Of a stretch of 63,484 nucleotides of DNA, positions 47,424-56,168 are shown one piece after another. This stretch comes from Anaerolineae bacterium (GTDB taxonomy: Bacteria; Chloroflexota; Anaerolineae; Promineifilales; Promineifilaceae), in contig JAHBVI010000026.1 of the NCBI GenBank assembly GCA_019637635.1, positions 1 to 63,484 on the forward strand. Reading direction: 5' to 3'. The notes below the pieces were generated by a model, which was given only the letters and a program-made list of their open reading frames with translations, ran no database searches and was not told the DNA's origin. Numbering within the stretch: the stretch's first letter is position 1; each line of letters opens with the position of its first letter. The position numbers and the translations under genes were made by a program.

Positions 47424-47464
47424 TGCGTGACCCGTGAGGTCACGCATCACGCATCACGCATCAC
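47412..47464. repeat. ACGCATCAC/GTGATGCGT junction repeat
   Basis: Tandem GTGATGCGTGATGCGTGAC faces GTCACGCATCACGCATCACG at the junction between the ferredoxin and oxidoreductase genes. It overlaps the last codons of the ferredoxin. Confidence 0.85.
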
Positions 47465-47469
47465 AAACC

Positions 47470-48810
47470 ATGAACTACCTCATCATCGGCAACGGCGCGG
47501 CGGGGGTAACGGCCGCGGAGACGATACGGCAGCATGATCCCCGCGGGGCGATCACCATCCTGACGGCCGAGCCTTCGCTCATGTATTCCCGCCCCGGTCT
47601 GGCCTACGTCATCAGCGGCGAGATTCCGCCGCAGCAGGTGATTGCCCGGACGCAGCAATGGTACGGGGATTTGCGGCTGGAACTGGTTCACGGCCGTGCC
47701 CAATCCCTGGACGTACACAATCGCCTGGTCATGCTGGCCGACGGCCGTGTCCTACCTTACCACAAACTGCTCATTGCCACAGGCGCCCGCGCCGTGCCCG
47801 CCCCCTACCCCGGCGGCGACCTGGACGGCGTGGTTTATCTGGACACCCTCGATGGCACCAAAGAGTTGCTCAAAAAAGCGCGGCGCGGTAAACGCGGCGT
47901 CGTCATTGGCGGCGGCATCACTGCCCTGGAAATGGTGGAAGGGCTGGCCCAACGCGGCGTAGACACCCACTACTTCCTACGCCGCGACCGCCTCTGGAGC
48001 CAGGTATTCAACGAGGCCGAGTCCCGCCTGCTGGCCGAAAAGATGCACCATCACGGCGTCCACATCCACCCCAACACCGAAGCCACCGAAATCCTGGGCA
48101 ACTGGCGGCACAAAGTCCGCGCCGTGCGCCTGCAAAACGGGGACGAGTTTAAGTGCAACCTCTTTGGCGTGGCCATTGGCGTCAAACCACAGCTAGAGCT
48201 GGTGAAAAATACGCCTATCCAGACTGACCGGGCCATCCTGGTGAACGAGCAGATGCAAAGCAACATCCCGGATGTTTACGCCGCCGGGGATTGCGCTCAG
48301 GTGTATGACCGCTGGAGCGGCCAATATCTGCTGGACGTGTTGTGGCCCAGCGCCATCGCCGAAGGACGGACGGCGGGGCTGAACATGGTGGGACAGACAG
48401 CGCCCTACGTCAAAGGTATTCCCTTTAACGCCTGTCTGCTTTTTGGCCTGCACATCACCATCATCGGCCAGATCAGCCCTGACCCAAAGGCGCAGGATGA
48501 TTTTGCCGAGATTCAGCATCTCTCGCGGGGGGCATCGGAAGTGTGGTACACCTTTCCCCGCAGCTACCAGAGCGCCTGGGCCAAGAGTGGCCCCCATACG
48601 TTGCGGCTGGCATTGAGTGGTGGAAATGGCAACGGCCGTACCCTCGTCGGCGCGCTCATCATCGGCGAACAAACCCTGGCCGACCCCCTGCGCGCCCTCA
48701 TCGAAAACCAGGTAGACGCCACCCCACTCCTGCCTTACCTGCAAAGCGACCGGGAGACGTTGGCACGGGAGATTAAGAATTTGTCGTTATCCGTAATCCG
48801 TAACCCGTGA
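47470..48810 (+). CDS. FAD/NAD(P)-dependent oxidoreductase
   Basis: Flavoprotein of 446 residues of the pyridine-nucleotide-disulphide class (NADH-ferredoxin/rubredoxin or nitrite reductase-like). It shows the FAD-binding YLIIGNGAAGVTAAE start, ATGARAVPAP, the NAD(P) Rossmann motif VVIGGGITALEMVEGLA, and the second FAD contact PDVYAAGDCAQ. A ~90-residue C-terminal extension has FPRSYQSAWAKSG. No redox-active disulphide was found. It probably couples NAD(P)H to the adjacent ferredoxin. The longer open frame upstream is repeat-derived. Confidence 0.9.
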   Translation: MNYLIIGNGAAGVTAAETIRQHDPRGAITILTAEPSLMYSRPGLAYVISGEIPPQQVIARTQQWYGDLRLELVHGRAQSLDVHNRLVMLADGRVLPYHKLLIATGARAVPAPYPGGDLDGVVYLDTLDGTKELLKKARRGKRGVVIGGGITALEMVEGLAQRGVDTHYFLRRDRLWSQVFNEAESRLLAEKMHHHGVHIHPNTEATEILGNWRHKVRAVRLQNGDEFKCNLFGVAIGVKPQLELVKNTPIQTDRAILVNEQMQSNIPDVYAAGDCAQVYDRWSGQYLLDVLWPSAIAEGRTAGLNMVGQTAPYVKGIPFNACLLFGLHITIIGQISPDPKAQDDFAEIQHLSRGASEVWYTFPRSYQSAWAKSGPHTLRLALSGGNGNGRTLVGALIIGEQTLADPLRALIENQVDATPLLPYLQSDRETLAREIKNLSLSVIRNP

Positions 48811-48878
48811 TCCGACACGGTTCACGGATTACGATTCACGGATTACGGCTTACGGGTCACGGTTTACGGTTTACGAAC
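48788..48878. repeat. CGGATTACG/GTTTACGG junction repeat
   Basis: Multiple units such as CCGTAATCCGTAACCCGTGA and ACGGTTCACGGATTACGATT fill the junction between the oxidoreductase gene and the 16-heme cytochrome gene. They supply the last codons of the former. Confidence 0.8.
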
Positions 48879-50075
48879 ATGAAACGCATCCTCCTCTTCC
48901 TCAGTGGTTTTATCATTTTCAGCCTGACGGTTTTGTGGGCGCTGAGTTTGTCACGGCAGATGGAAAATGCCGGGCAAACGGCCGACACCGACCAGATCGC
49001 CGCTTTATTGCAGGCTGTCAACACGCCGGAGGGCAGCATGACCGGGCAGCCGGTGATTTTTCCGCCGGGGGCCGGCACAGTGGTGGGGCACAGTTATTTT
49101 CCGCTGACGGGCGGCCATGCGTTGAATGATTGCGCGGCCTGCCATGCCGACGGCCGTTACCAGGGCACCGACTCTACCTGCCTCACCTGCCACGCCGCCG
49201 ATGACGCCCACAACGGCGAAAACGGAACCGACTGCGCCACCTGCCACATCCCCACCACCTGGCAAGACGCCACCTTTGACCATGCCACCATCGGCGCGCG
49301 CGACTGCGCCGACTGCCACACCCCCCCACCCGACCATTACCCCGCCCCCTGCGCCGCCTGCCATCTGGACACCACCAATTTCCAAAACGTGCTGTTTGAC
49401 CACAGCCAGATTGGCAACCAGGATTGCGCCGACTGCCATACGCCGCCACCCGACCATTACCCCGCCCCCTGCGCTACCTGCCATCTGGACACGACCAGTT
49501 TTACCAATGTGAACTTTGATCACAGCGTGGTCGCCGGGCAGGATTGTGACGCGTGCCACACGCCGCCGCCCAATCATTTTGTGGGCGCGTGCAGCAGTTG
49601 CCACTTGGACACAACCAATTTCCAGAACGCGATTTTTGACCACAGCACCATTGGCACGCAGGATTGCGCCAACTGCCACACGCCACCGCCCAACCATTAC
49701 CAGGGCGTGTGCCGCAACTGCCACACCGATACCACTAATTTCCGCAATGCTTTCTTTGACCACAGCATCATTGGCACGCAGGATTGCGCCAACTGCCACA
49801 CGCCGCCGCCCAACCATTTCCCCGGCACGTGCCGCAATTGCCATTCGGACACGAGCAATTTCCGCAACGCCACGTTTAACCACACCTTCCCGCTGAATCA
49901 TGGCAATGCCAACGGGCAGTGTACGGCCTGCCACACGAACAGTGATTACGGCAGCTACACCTGCACAAACTGTCACAACGGCCGTGAGTTTGAAGACGAA
50001 CACCGGGAGGAAGGGATTACGGATTTGAGCAACTGTCTGACCTGCCACCCCGACGGCCGTGAAGCTGATGACTAG
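48879..50075 (+). CDS. 16-heme repeat cytochrome c
   Basis: Exported or membrane-anchored protein of 398 residues. It has an N-terminal helix (about 1-24) and sixteen CxxCH motifs. The central part is a 40-residue module repeated about five times, each with DCADCHTPPPDHYP-like, CxxCHLDTTNF-like and FDHSxIGxQ segments, so each module binds two hemes and carries extra His ligands. It looks like a linear heme wire, suitable for electron transfer across the wall or out of the cell. The gene order ties it to the cytochrome b, ferredoxin and flavoprotein upstream. It overlaps the convergent rhamnulokinase gene by four bases. Confidence 0.92.
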   Translation: MKRILLFLSGFIIFSLTVLWALSLSRQMENAGQTADTDQIAALLQAVNTPEGSMTGQPVIFPPGAGTVVGHSYFPLTGGHALNDCAACHADGRYQGTDSTCLTCHAADDAHNGENGTDCATCHIPTTWQDATFDHATIGARDCADCHTPPPDHYPAPCAACHLDTTNFQNVLFDHSQIGNQDCADCHTPPPDHYPAPCATCHLDTTSFTNVNFDHSVVAGQDCDACHTPPPNHFVGACSSCHLDTTNFQNAIFDHSTIGTQDCANCHTPPPNHYQGVCRNCHTDTTNFRNAFFDHSIIGTQDCANCHTPPPNHFPGTCRNCHSDTSNFRNATFNHTFPLNHGNANGQCTACHTNSDYGSYTCTNCHNGREFEDEHREEGITDLSNCLTCHPDGREADD

Positions 50076-51535
50076 CGCCTGGCAACGATGGTTTGATAAC
50101 GCTGGTAAGCTTCTGTCCACACGGCCGTGTCCGCCGGTTCATATAGCTGCCACTGTGCCGTTTCCGCCATCAACTGGCGCGCTTCCTGCAAGTCGCGCAG
50201 TTCACCCAGAGCAATCAACTGCACGATGGCGTTACCCAACACACTCGCTTCCACCGGGCCGGCCATTACCGGAATACCGGTGGCATTGGCCGTCATCTGG
50301 TTGAGCAAACGGTTTTTGCTGCCTCCACCAACAATGTGAATTATCTGCACCGACCGCCCCGAAACCGCCTGTAGTCTTTGCAAGGCGTCACGGTAGGTCA
50401 GGGCCAGGCTTTCCAGGATGCAGCGCACGGTGGCCCCAATGGTGGCGGGCGGCGTCTGGTTTGTCGCCAGGCAAAATTGGCGAATGTACTCCCGATGGTC
50501 GCCGGGAGGCAAAAAAAGCGGGTCATCAGGATTTACAAAAGCAGCCTGGGGGGAAATGGTCTGGCACTGCTTCACCTCGGCCGCGGCCAATGCTTCCAGA
50601 TCGTCGTAGCTATACGCCTGGCCGGCTTTGGCCCAACCGGCGCGGCACTGCTGCACCAGCCATAATCCCATCACGTTCTTTAGCAGGCGAATCGTGCCAT
50701 ACACCCCACCTTCATTAGTGAGATTGGCGCGGCGCGCGGCCTCGTTGATGATGGGCTGGTTTAATTCCAGCCCCACCAGGCTCCAGGTGCCGCTGCTGAT
50801 GTAGGCATAATGGGGGGTGGTAGTGGGCACGGCCGTAACTGCGCTGCCGGTGTCGTGGGCGGCGGGCGCGATGACCGGGATACTTTGATAGTTGCCTAAT
50901 TGTGTACCGGGCGGCACGACGGCGGGCAAAATGTAGGTGGGGATGCCCAGCGCAGCCAGCATATCGGCGGCCCATTCCTGGGTGCGGGGATTGAGCATTT
51001 GGGTGGTGGAGGCAATGGTGAATTCAGACACGGCCGTGCCCGACAACCAGTAATTGAACAAATCCGGGGTGGTCAAAAAGGTGTGGGCAATCTCTAGCTG
51101 GGGCGACCGGCTTTCCACCAGGCTCAATAATTGATAGAGCGAATTGAGACGGGCAAATTGGATGCCGGTTTGCGCGTAGATCGTTTCCTGGCCCACCCTG
51201 GCAAACGCTTTTTCCATCATGCCTTCGGTACGGCCGTCGCGGTATTGCACCACATTGCTGATCAGGTTGCCCTGCCGGTCAAGCAGCCCAAAATCCACGC
51301 CCCAACCATCCACGCCCAGGCTAACCGGGTGTAACGATTTACCTTTTTCAATGCCCCCTTGGATCTCTCGCCACAATGCCAGCACATCCCAATACAACGT
51401 ACCGTTCAGAGCGGCAGGCTTGTTGGGGAATTGGTGGAGGGGAGTCAGGTGGAGGGTACGGCCGTCAAACTGCACGGCCATCACCCGCCCCGATTCCGCC
51501 CCCAAATCTATCGCCAAGACTGTTCTTTTTGCCAT
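50072..51535 (-). CDS. rhaB: rhamnulokinase (FGGY kinase)
   Basis: Sugar kinase of 487 residues in the FGGY family. It carries AIDLGAESGRVM, VDGWGVDFGLLDRQG (typical of rhamnulokinases), SSGTWSLVGLE and VGGGSKNRLLNQMTANATG. RhaB phosphorylates L-rhamnulose. AAGG lies seven bases before the ATG at 51535. It is divergent from a LacI-type regulator and an ABC sugar operon. Neither the rhamnose isomerase nor the aldolase is in the window, so the substrate assignment rests on sequence. Confidence 0.9.
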   Translation of the reverse strand: MAKRTVLAIDLGAESGRVMAVQFDGRTLHLTPLHQFPNKPAALNGTLYWDVLALWREIQGGIEKGKSLHPVSLGVDGWGVDFGLLDRQGNLISNVVQYRDGRTEGMMEKAFARVGQETIYAQTGIQFARLNSLYQLLSLVESRSPQLEIAHTFLTTPDLFNYWLSGTAVSEFTIASTTQMLNPRTQEWAADMLAALGIPTYILPAVVPPGTQLGNYQSIPVIAPAAHDTGSAVTAVPTTTPHYAYISSGTWSLVGLELNQPIINEAARRANLTNEGGVYGTIRLLKNVMGLWLVQQCRAGWAKAGQAYSYDDLEALAAAEVKQCQTISPQAAFVNPDDPLFLPPGDHREYIRQFCLATNQTPPATIGATVRCILESLALTYRDALQRLQAVSGRSVQIIHIVGGGSKNRLLNQMTANATGIPVMAGPVEASVLGNAIVQLIALGELRDLQEARQLMAETAQWQLYEPADTAVWTEAYQRYQTIVARR

Positions 51536-51561
51536 ATCGCCTTTAGAAGCGCCACAAATTG

Positions 51562-51590
51562 TTGACAAGCCAGGTTGCCAGGCATATAAT
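51562..51590 (+). promoter_or_regulatory. consensus sigma-70 promoter in the divergent sugar region
   Basis: TTGACA, exactly 17 bases, TATAAT: both hexamers match consensus exactly. It points towards the LacI gene. The -35 lies 27 bases from the rhaB start codon. Confidence 0.9.
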
Positions 51591-51601
51591 CCCGGTGGCT
51601 A

Positions 51602-51615
51602 TGGAAACGTTCCCA
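51602..51615. promoter_or_regulatory. candidate LacI-family operator 1
   Basis: TGGAAACGTTCCCA, a near palindrome just downstream of the consensus -10, resembling LacI/CcpA-type operators. Confidence 0.5.
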
Positions 51616-51717
51616 CATATTTCTCACACTTTTCCACACAAAAAAGTGGCCCTTTAATCGGTTTCAGGCCGATTTCCATAGCAATTAACCTCAGAAAACG
51701 TAAAATCTAAAAGCTCA

Positions 51718-51735
51718 TGTGGAAACATTTCCACA
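51718..51735. promoter_or_regulatory. candidate LacI-family operator 2
   Basis: TGTGGAAACATTTCCACA, a palindrome with a three-base centre, sharing the TGGAAA half-site with operator 1. Confidence 0.55.
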
Positions 51736-51755
51736 TCATTTCCACCAACTGCCCA

Positions 51756-51812
51756 GACCCTAAGGGTTTGGCCTGAGTAACCTGGTATAGGAGTTACCAA
51801 ACCCTTAGGGTC
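51756..51812. repeat. GACCCTAAGGGTTT hairpin in the LacI-gene leader
   Basis: GACCCTAAGGGTTTGG (51756-51771) pairs with 51797-51812, with an inner GTAAC/GTTAC stem. It ends ten bases before the start codon, as in the giant TPR gene. Confidence 0.75.
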
Positions 51813-51822
51813 TCCCAAACGT

Positions 51823-52851
51823 ATGGCTGTAACCATTAAAGACGTTGCCAAACACGCCGGGCTTTCGTTATCAACCGTTTCGCGCGCCCTGAACCAGAGC
51901 GGTTACGTTAGCGAAGACGCCCAACGCCGCATTGATACGGCCGTTGCCGAACTTGGCTACCAACCCAACTATCTGGCGCGCGGATTAAGAGGCCAACCCT
52001 CGCGCCTGGTCGGGTTAATTGTCCCCGAAGTCACCAGCCTGTATGACAACCTGATCATCCAATCCGTCGCCGCCATGCTCCATAAAAACAATTACGGCAT
52101 GATGTTGTGCATCAACAATGAAGATGCCGAGGCAGACCTGGGCTACTTAAAAATCCTGAAAGAAAAACAGGTTGATGGCATCATCTACGTTCATCCTTTG
52201 GAGGGCAACAACTCACCTTTTGTCCGTACTCTGGCCAAAGAAGGTATGCCCATCATCGAACTCAACCGCCGCCGCGAAGAAGACCTGTTGGATGGCGTTT
52301 TGGCGGATAACGTCCAGGGCGCATATCAGCTAACCAATTATGTGATCGGCCTGGGGCATCGGCGCATTGGGCTAATTATGGGCCAGACCGATTTAACAAC
52401 GGGCCAAAATCGGCTGACCGGGTACCGCCATGCGCTGAACGACGCCGACATCCCCATAGACCCCGCCCTGATTCGCATTGGGTCGTTTACGCAAGAGCAT
52501 GGCGAAACGGGTACGCAGGAACTATTGCAACTGGCCGAACGGCCGTCCGCCATTCTCGCCGGCAGCAATCGCATCCTCATGGGCTGCTTGAAAGTCCTCA
52601 ACGAGCAAGCCATCCGCATACCAGATGATCTGTCTGTGGCTACCTTTAACGACACCGAGTGGTTGCGCTTTTGGAACCCCCCCATTACCACTGTGGACAT
52701 TGCCACTGAAGAGATGGTAAATCTATCGGTTGAATTGTTACTGCGCCGCATGGCATCACCATCAAAAGAGTATAAACCACGCACGTATTTATTAAGCACA
52801 TCATTGCTTGAAAGAGGGTCATGTGCAAAAGTAAAACAATCTGGTGGGTAA
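51823..52851 (+). CDS. LacI-family transcriptional regulator
   Basis: Repressor of 342 residues. The helix-turn-helix hinge MAVTIKDVAKHAGLSLSTVSRALNQ is complete, followed by the periplasmic-binding-like effector domain (RLVGLIVPEV..., ADNVQGAYQLTNYVIGLGHR, TGYRHALNDADI). It lies between divergent rhaB and a downstream ABC sugar operon and probably controls both, with TGGAAA half-site operators in the shared region. The inducer is presumably the transported sugar. Confidence 0.95.
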   Translation: MAVTIKDVAKHAGLSLSTVSRALNQSGYVSEDAQRRIDTAVAELGYQPNYLARGLRGQPSRLVGLIVPEVTSLYDNLIIQSVAAMLHKNNYGMMLCINNEDAEADLGYLKILKEKQVDGIIYVHPLEGNNSPFVRTLAKEGMPIIELNRRREEDLLDGVLADNVQGAYQLTNYVIGLGHRRIGLIMGQTDLTTGQNRLTGYRHALNDADIPIDPALIRIGSFTQEHGETGTQELLQLAERPSAILAGSNRILMGCLKVLNEQAIRIPDDLSVATFNDTEWLRFWNPPITTVDIATEEMVNLSVELLLRRMASPSKEYKPRTYLLSTSLLERGSCAKVKQSGG

Positions 52852-52910
52852 ATAGTAATTGAGTAATTAAGTAATTCAGCCGTGGAGCAATTACACAATG
52901 ACATTATTCC

Positions 52911-52956
52911 CATAAAGAGGCTCGCCCCAGCCGGCAAGCGTGACGAGCCTCTTATG
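52911..52956 (+). terminator. hairpin after the LacI gene
   Basis: CATAAAGAGGCTCG and CGAGCCTCTTATG pair (one bulged A), about 60 bases past the stop. The rest of the 52852-53169 spacer holds a candidate operator and no gene. Confidence 0.5.
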
Positions 52957-53075
52957 AATCGCCAGACCAATGGTGAATGGATGTCTGGCCTGTCTGCAAG
53001 ATAGGCCCACCATTGTGATTGATCCGCACAGTAGTTTTATCACCTTTAACCTACTTTCACAAGAAGCGCAGACAA

Positions 53076-53090
53076 TGGTTTAGTAAACCA
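53076..53090. promoter_or_regulatory. candidate operator upstream of the ABC operon
   Basis: TGGTTTAGTAAACCA, palindromic apart from its centre base, about 80-95 bases before the binding-protein gene. A strong AAAGGAGGTG follows at 53090-53099, but no ATG is near. Confidence 0.45.
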
Positions 53091-53169
53091 AAGGAGGTGC
53101 AACGAAAAAAGAACAGACAGCTTCGTTTTTATTGTTTATCACCACTATCACTTTATGAGGAGGATTGAA

Positions 53170-54354
53170 GTGAAAATGAAACATCACTTGAGAACATTTT
53201 TGTTAGCCTTGATGGCCGTCACCCTTTTATCCCTTGTCGCCTGTTCCAGTGGCGGACAGACAACCGTAGAAACTGTTGTGGAGACCGTAACCGTTGTGCA
53301 AACGGTGGTGGCCACGGCCGCGGCCCCAGAAGCCGCCACCGCCCCCGAAAACAACCCTTACCGCCCCAATGAACTGTTTACGGCCGTTGCCGATTTGAAA
53401 GCGGCTACGGCCGGCCAAAGCGCCCCCGCCGGCTCCAAGTTTGCCTTCCTGGCCAACAACCTGTCCCCTTTCTGGACCGCTGCCCAAATTGGCGTTGGCC
53501 GGGCTTCGTCAGAATTAGGCGTGCCCATCGCCTTTCAGGCCCCCACCGCCTCTGACCTGCTCAGCCAGCAGCTCTCCATGTTAGAAACCTTCGTCAATGA
53601 TGGGTATACCGGCGTCACCTTCTCCGCCATTGACCGCGAGGCCCCCGCCTCCATTATTGAACGAGCCGTGGGCCAGGGCACCATCATGCTCACAATGGAT
53701 TCAGACGCTACCGGCAGCGACCGCGCCATGTACATCGGCATGTCTGACTATGACGCCGGCCGCGCCGCCGCTGAAGCCGCTCTGGAAATCATTGGCGAAG
53801 GCAAGGTGGTTGGCCTGGTTGGTTTTGCCACCGCCCAAAATGCCCAGGACCGCATCCGCGGGGTGAATGATGTCTTTGCCGGTACAAAAATGGAACTGGT
53901 AGAAGTCCTCATTGACGACATCAAACCGGAAGTGGCCCTCAGCAATGCCCAAACCTCCATCCAGAAATATGGCGACGATCTGGCCGGGTTCATTACCTTC
54001 TACTCCTACGATGGCCCCGCCGCCTGCCAGGCGATCAAACAGGCGGGTCTGATTGGGCAAGTCAAATTGATTGCCTTTGACGCCGAGCCGGAGACGCAAG
54101 CATGTATGGAAGAAGGGGTAGTGCAGGCAATGATCGGCCAGCGCGTCTACTTCTACGGCTATCTGGCCGGGTACGTCATGCACGCCATGTCTGTTCTGGG
54201 CGTAGAAAAGACAATGGAGATTCTGGCGCCTTACCTGGATGACCTGGGTGATGAAGGCAAAATCCGCCTGAACACCGGCGTAGACGTGATCAAAGCTGAA
54301 TCGCTAGACCTGTACAAACAATATCTCGATTCAGTTGGTATTGCTTCGCAGTAA
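53170..54354 (+). CDS. sugar ABC transporter substrate-binding lipoprotein
   Basis: Binding protein of 394 residues with a lipobox signal (LALMAVTLLSLVACSS), a Thr/Ala-rich linker (about 22-60), and a ribose/galactose-type periplasmic-binding fold (about 80-385; KFAFLANNLSPFWTAAQIGV, AIDREAPASIIERAV, SYDGPAACQAIKQAG). GAGGAGG lies six bases before a GTG at 53170, which I take as the start; the ATG at 53176 is further. It is first of an operon with an ATPase and permease. Confidence 0.92.
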   Translation: MKMKHHLRTFLLALMAVTLLSLVACSSGGQTTVETVVETVTVVQTVVATAAAPEAATAPENNPYRPNELFTAVADLKAATAGQSAPAGSKFAFLANNLSPFWTAAQIGVGRASSELGVPIAFQAPTASDLLSQQLSMLETFVNDGYTGVTFSAIDREAPASIIERAVGQGTIMLTMDSDATGSDRAMYIGMSDYDAGRAAAEAALEIIGEGKVVGLVGFATAQNAQDRIRGVNDVFAGTKMELVEVLIDDIKPEVALSNAQTSIQKYGDDLAGFITFYSYDGPAACQAIKQAGLIGQVKLIAFDAEPETQACMEEGVVQAMIGQRVYFYGYLAGYVMHAMSVLGVEKTMEILAPYLDDLGDEGKIRLNTGVDVIKAESLDLYKQYLDSVGIASQ

Positions 54355-54362
54355 ACAAAACA

Positions 54363-54432
54363 GAGGAGTGAGCATCCTCAGATGCGAACGGCGGTCTATG
54401 ACCGGGCGGCATCTGAGGATGCCTTACTCCTC
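54363..54432. repeat. GAGGAGT...ACTCCTC nested hairpin repeat
   Basis: GAGGAGT / ACTCCTC ends enclose GCATCCTCAGATGC and GCATCTGAGGATGC. The same inner arms occur at 2251-2286 and the same outer ends at 6261-6316. The remaining 54433-54569 spacer shows nothing else identifiable. Confidence 0.7.
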
Positions 54433-54569
54433 ACTCACTGGAATAAACAAAAATAGGACGCGGATGAACGCAGATGACGCGGATTTTCTCTTTGCATCGT
54501 TCTCTTTGCGTCTTTCGATTCTTTGCCCCTTTGCGCTAAAGCATTTTAGACAGGAAGTGAGGGAAAGCG

Positions 54570-56084
54570 GTGACTGAACAGCAACCATTACTGGAAATGA
54601 TGCACATTGTCAAAGGGTTTCCGGGGGTGCAGGCGTTGGATGGCGTGGATTTTGAGGTGTACCCCGGCGAGATTGTGGGTTTTGTGGGCGAAAACGGGGC
54701 CGGTAAATCCACCCTCATCAAAATTTTATCGGGCGTTCACATGAAAGACGCGGGGACCATCCGGTTTAACGGCCGTGACATTTCCCCCCATTCCCCCCAG
54801 GAAGCCCAAAACCTGGGCATCAGCACCATTCACCAGGAGTTGGCCCTCATCCCCTACCTCTCAGTGGCAGAAAATATCTTCCTGAATCGGGAGCCGCGTC
54901 TGTCTTTGGGCCGGGTAGATTTCCGGCGCATGAACCGAGAGGCGGAAGCCCTTTTACACGACCTGGGCGCTGATATTCCCGGCAAGAAGCTGGTGCGCCA
55001 GTTAAACGTGGCCGCGCAGCAGATGGTGGAAATTGCCAAAGCGGTTTCCCAAAATGCCCGGCTCATTTTGATGGACGAACCCACGTCGGCCCTGTCCAGT
55101 AAGGAAGCAGACGCTTTGTTTGCCCTCATCCGTCGTTTGCAGCAGCGGGAGGTGGCCGTCGTTTTTGTCAGCCACCGGCTGGAAGAGATACGGCAGATTG
55201 TCAATCGGGTGGTGGTGATGCGTGACGGCCGTCGCGTGGGCACCCTGCCTATTGCCGAAGCCAATGAAGAAAAAATCATTCGCATGATGGTCGGCCGTGA
55301 CGTGGGCCTTTATCCCAAAGAAAAAGCGGAAATTGGCGCGCCGGTGTTGGAACTGCACGATTTGTGCGGCGAAAACGGCGTGGAACATATCAACCTGACA
55401 GTACGCCAGGGGGAGATTGTGGGGTTGGCCGGGCTGATTGGCGCCGGCCGTACCGAAGTGGCGCGGCTGATTTGTGGCGTAGACAAAGTGACGCAGGGTG
55501 AACTGCTCATAAACGGGCAGGCCGTTCACATCAAATCTCCGGTAGATGCGGTGCGCCAGGGGATCGGCTGGGTACCCGAAGACCGCAAATTGCACGGGCT
55601 GGTGCTGGGCATGGACGTGCAAGAGAACACCACCATGGCCGTCTTGCCGCGTATCTCCAATGCGCTGGGGGCCGTGAAAAACAAAGAAGCCAAACGCATT
55701 ACCAACGAGTACGTGGCCACCCTCTCCATTGCCACCCCCAGCATTTCCCAAACCGTGCGCAATCTCAGCGGCGGCAACCAGCAAAAGGTGGTGCTGGCCA
55801 AGTGGCTCAGCACCAAGCCAAAGCTGCTCATTATGGACGAACCGACGCGCGGCATTGACATTGGCGCCAAAACGGAAGTTCACGCCCTGATGAGCCGGTT
55901 GGCGCAGCAGGGCATGGGCATTTTGATGATCTCCTCAGAAATGCCAGAAATTATCGGCATGAGCGACCGGGTGATTGTGATGTGCCAGGGGCGGATTACG
56001 GGGGAATTTGATTACGGCCGTTTCACTCAGGAAGAGATTATGACCTGCGCCACCCAATTCCTGACGGTTGAGGGTGAACAATGA
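54570..56084 (+). CDS. sugar ABC transporter ATP-binding protein (double ATPase)
   Basis: Double-cassette ATPase of 504 residues of the ribose/galactose (RbsA/MglA) type. The first cassette has an intact Walker A (GENGAGKST) and LMDEPTSALS. The second has the degenerate P-loop GLIGAGRTEVARL normal for this family, and signature LSGGNQQKVVLAKWL with LIMDEPTRGIDIG. A GTG start is preceded by AGGGAAAGC. It works with the binding protein upstream and the permease downstream. Confidence 0.95.
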   Translation: MTEQQPLLEMMHIVKGFPGVQALDGVDFEVYPGEIVGFVGENGAGKSTLIKILSGVHMKDAGTIRFNGRDISPHSPQEAQNLGISTIHQELALIPYLSVAENIFLNREPRLSLGRVDFRRMNREAEALLHDLGADIPGKKLVRQLNVAAQQMVEIAKAVSQNARLILMDEPTSALSSKEADALFALIRRLQQREVAVVFVSHRLEEIRQIVNRVVVMRDGRRVGTLPIAEANEEKIIRMMVGRDVGLYPKEKAEIGAPVLELHDLCGENGVEHINLTVRQGEIVGLAGLIGAGRTEVARLICGVDKVTQGELLINGQAVHIKSPVDAVRQGIGWVPEDRKLHGLVLGMDVQENTTMAVLPRISNALGAVKNKEAKRITNEYVATLSIATPSISQTVRNLSGGNQQKVVLAKWLSTKPKLLIMDEPTRGIDIGAKTEVHALMSRLAQQGMGILMISSEMPEIIGMSDRVIVMCQGRITGEFDYGRFTQEEIMTCATQFLTVEGEQ

Positions 56085-56087
56085 AAA

Positions 56088-56142
56088 GTTCGTAGTAGGC
56101 ACTTTAGTGCCGTCAACAGGCGATAAATCGCCTACTACGAAC
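56088..56142. repeat. GTTCGTAGTAGGC hairpin repeat
   Basis: GTTCGTAGTAGGC pairs with GCCTACTACGAAC around inner GGCACTTTAGTGCC and GGCGATAAATCGCC hairpins, within the transporter operon. Same family as 43468-43521. Confidence 0.8.
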
Positions 56143-56168
56143 GATTTCTTGGCAGAGGTAGATGAAAT

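Noticed and set aside
49290..49880. 120-base direct repeats considered as CRISPR
   Set aside because: They are coding heme modules in frame without spacer structure.
49005..50120. 371-residue minus-strand frame opposite the 16-heme cytochrome
   Set aside because: Complement of the heme-repeat gene; the plus strand has sixteen CxxCH motifs.
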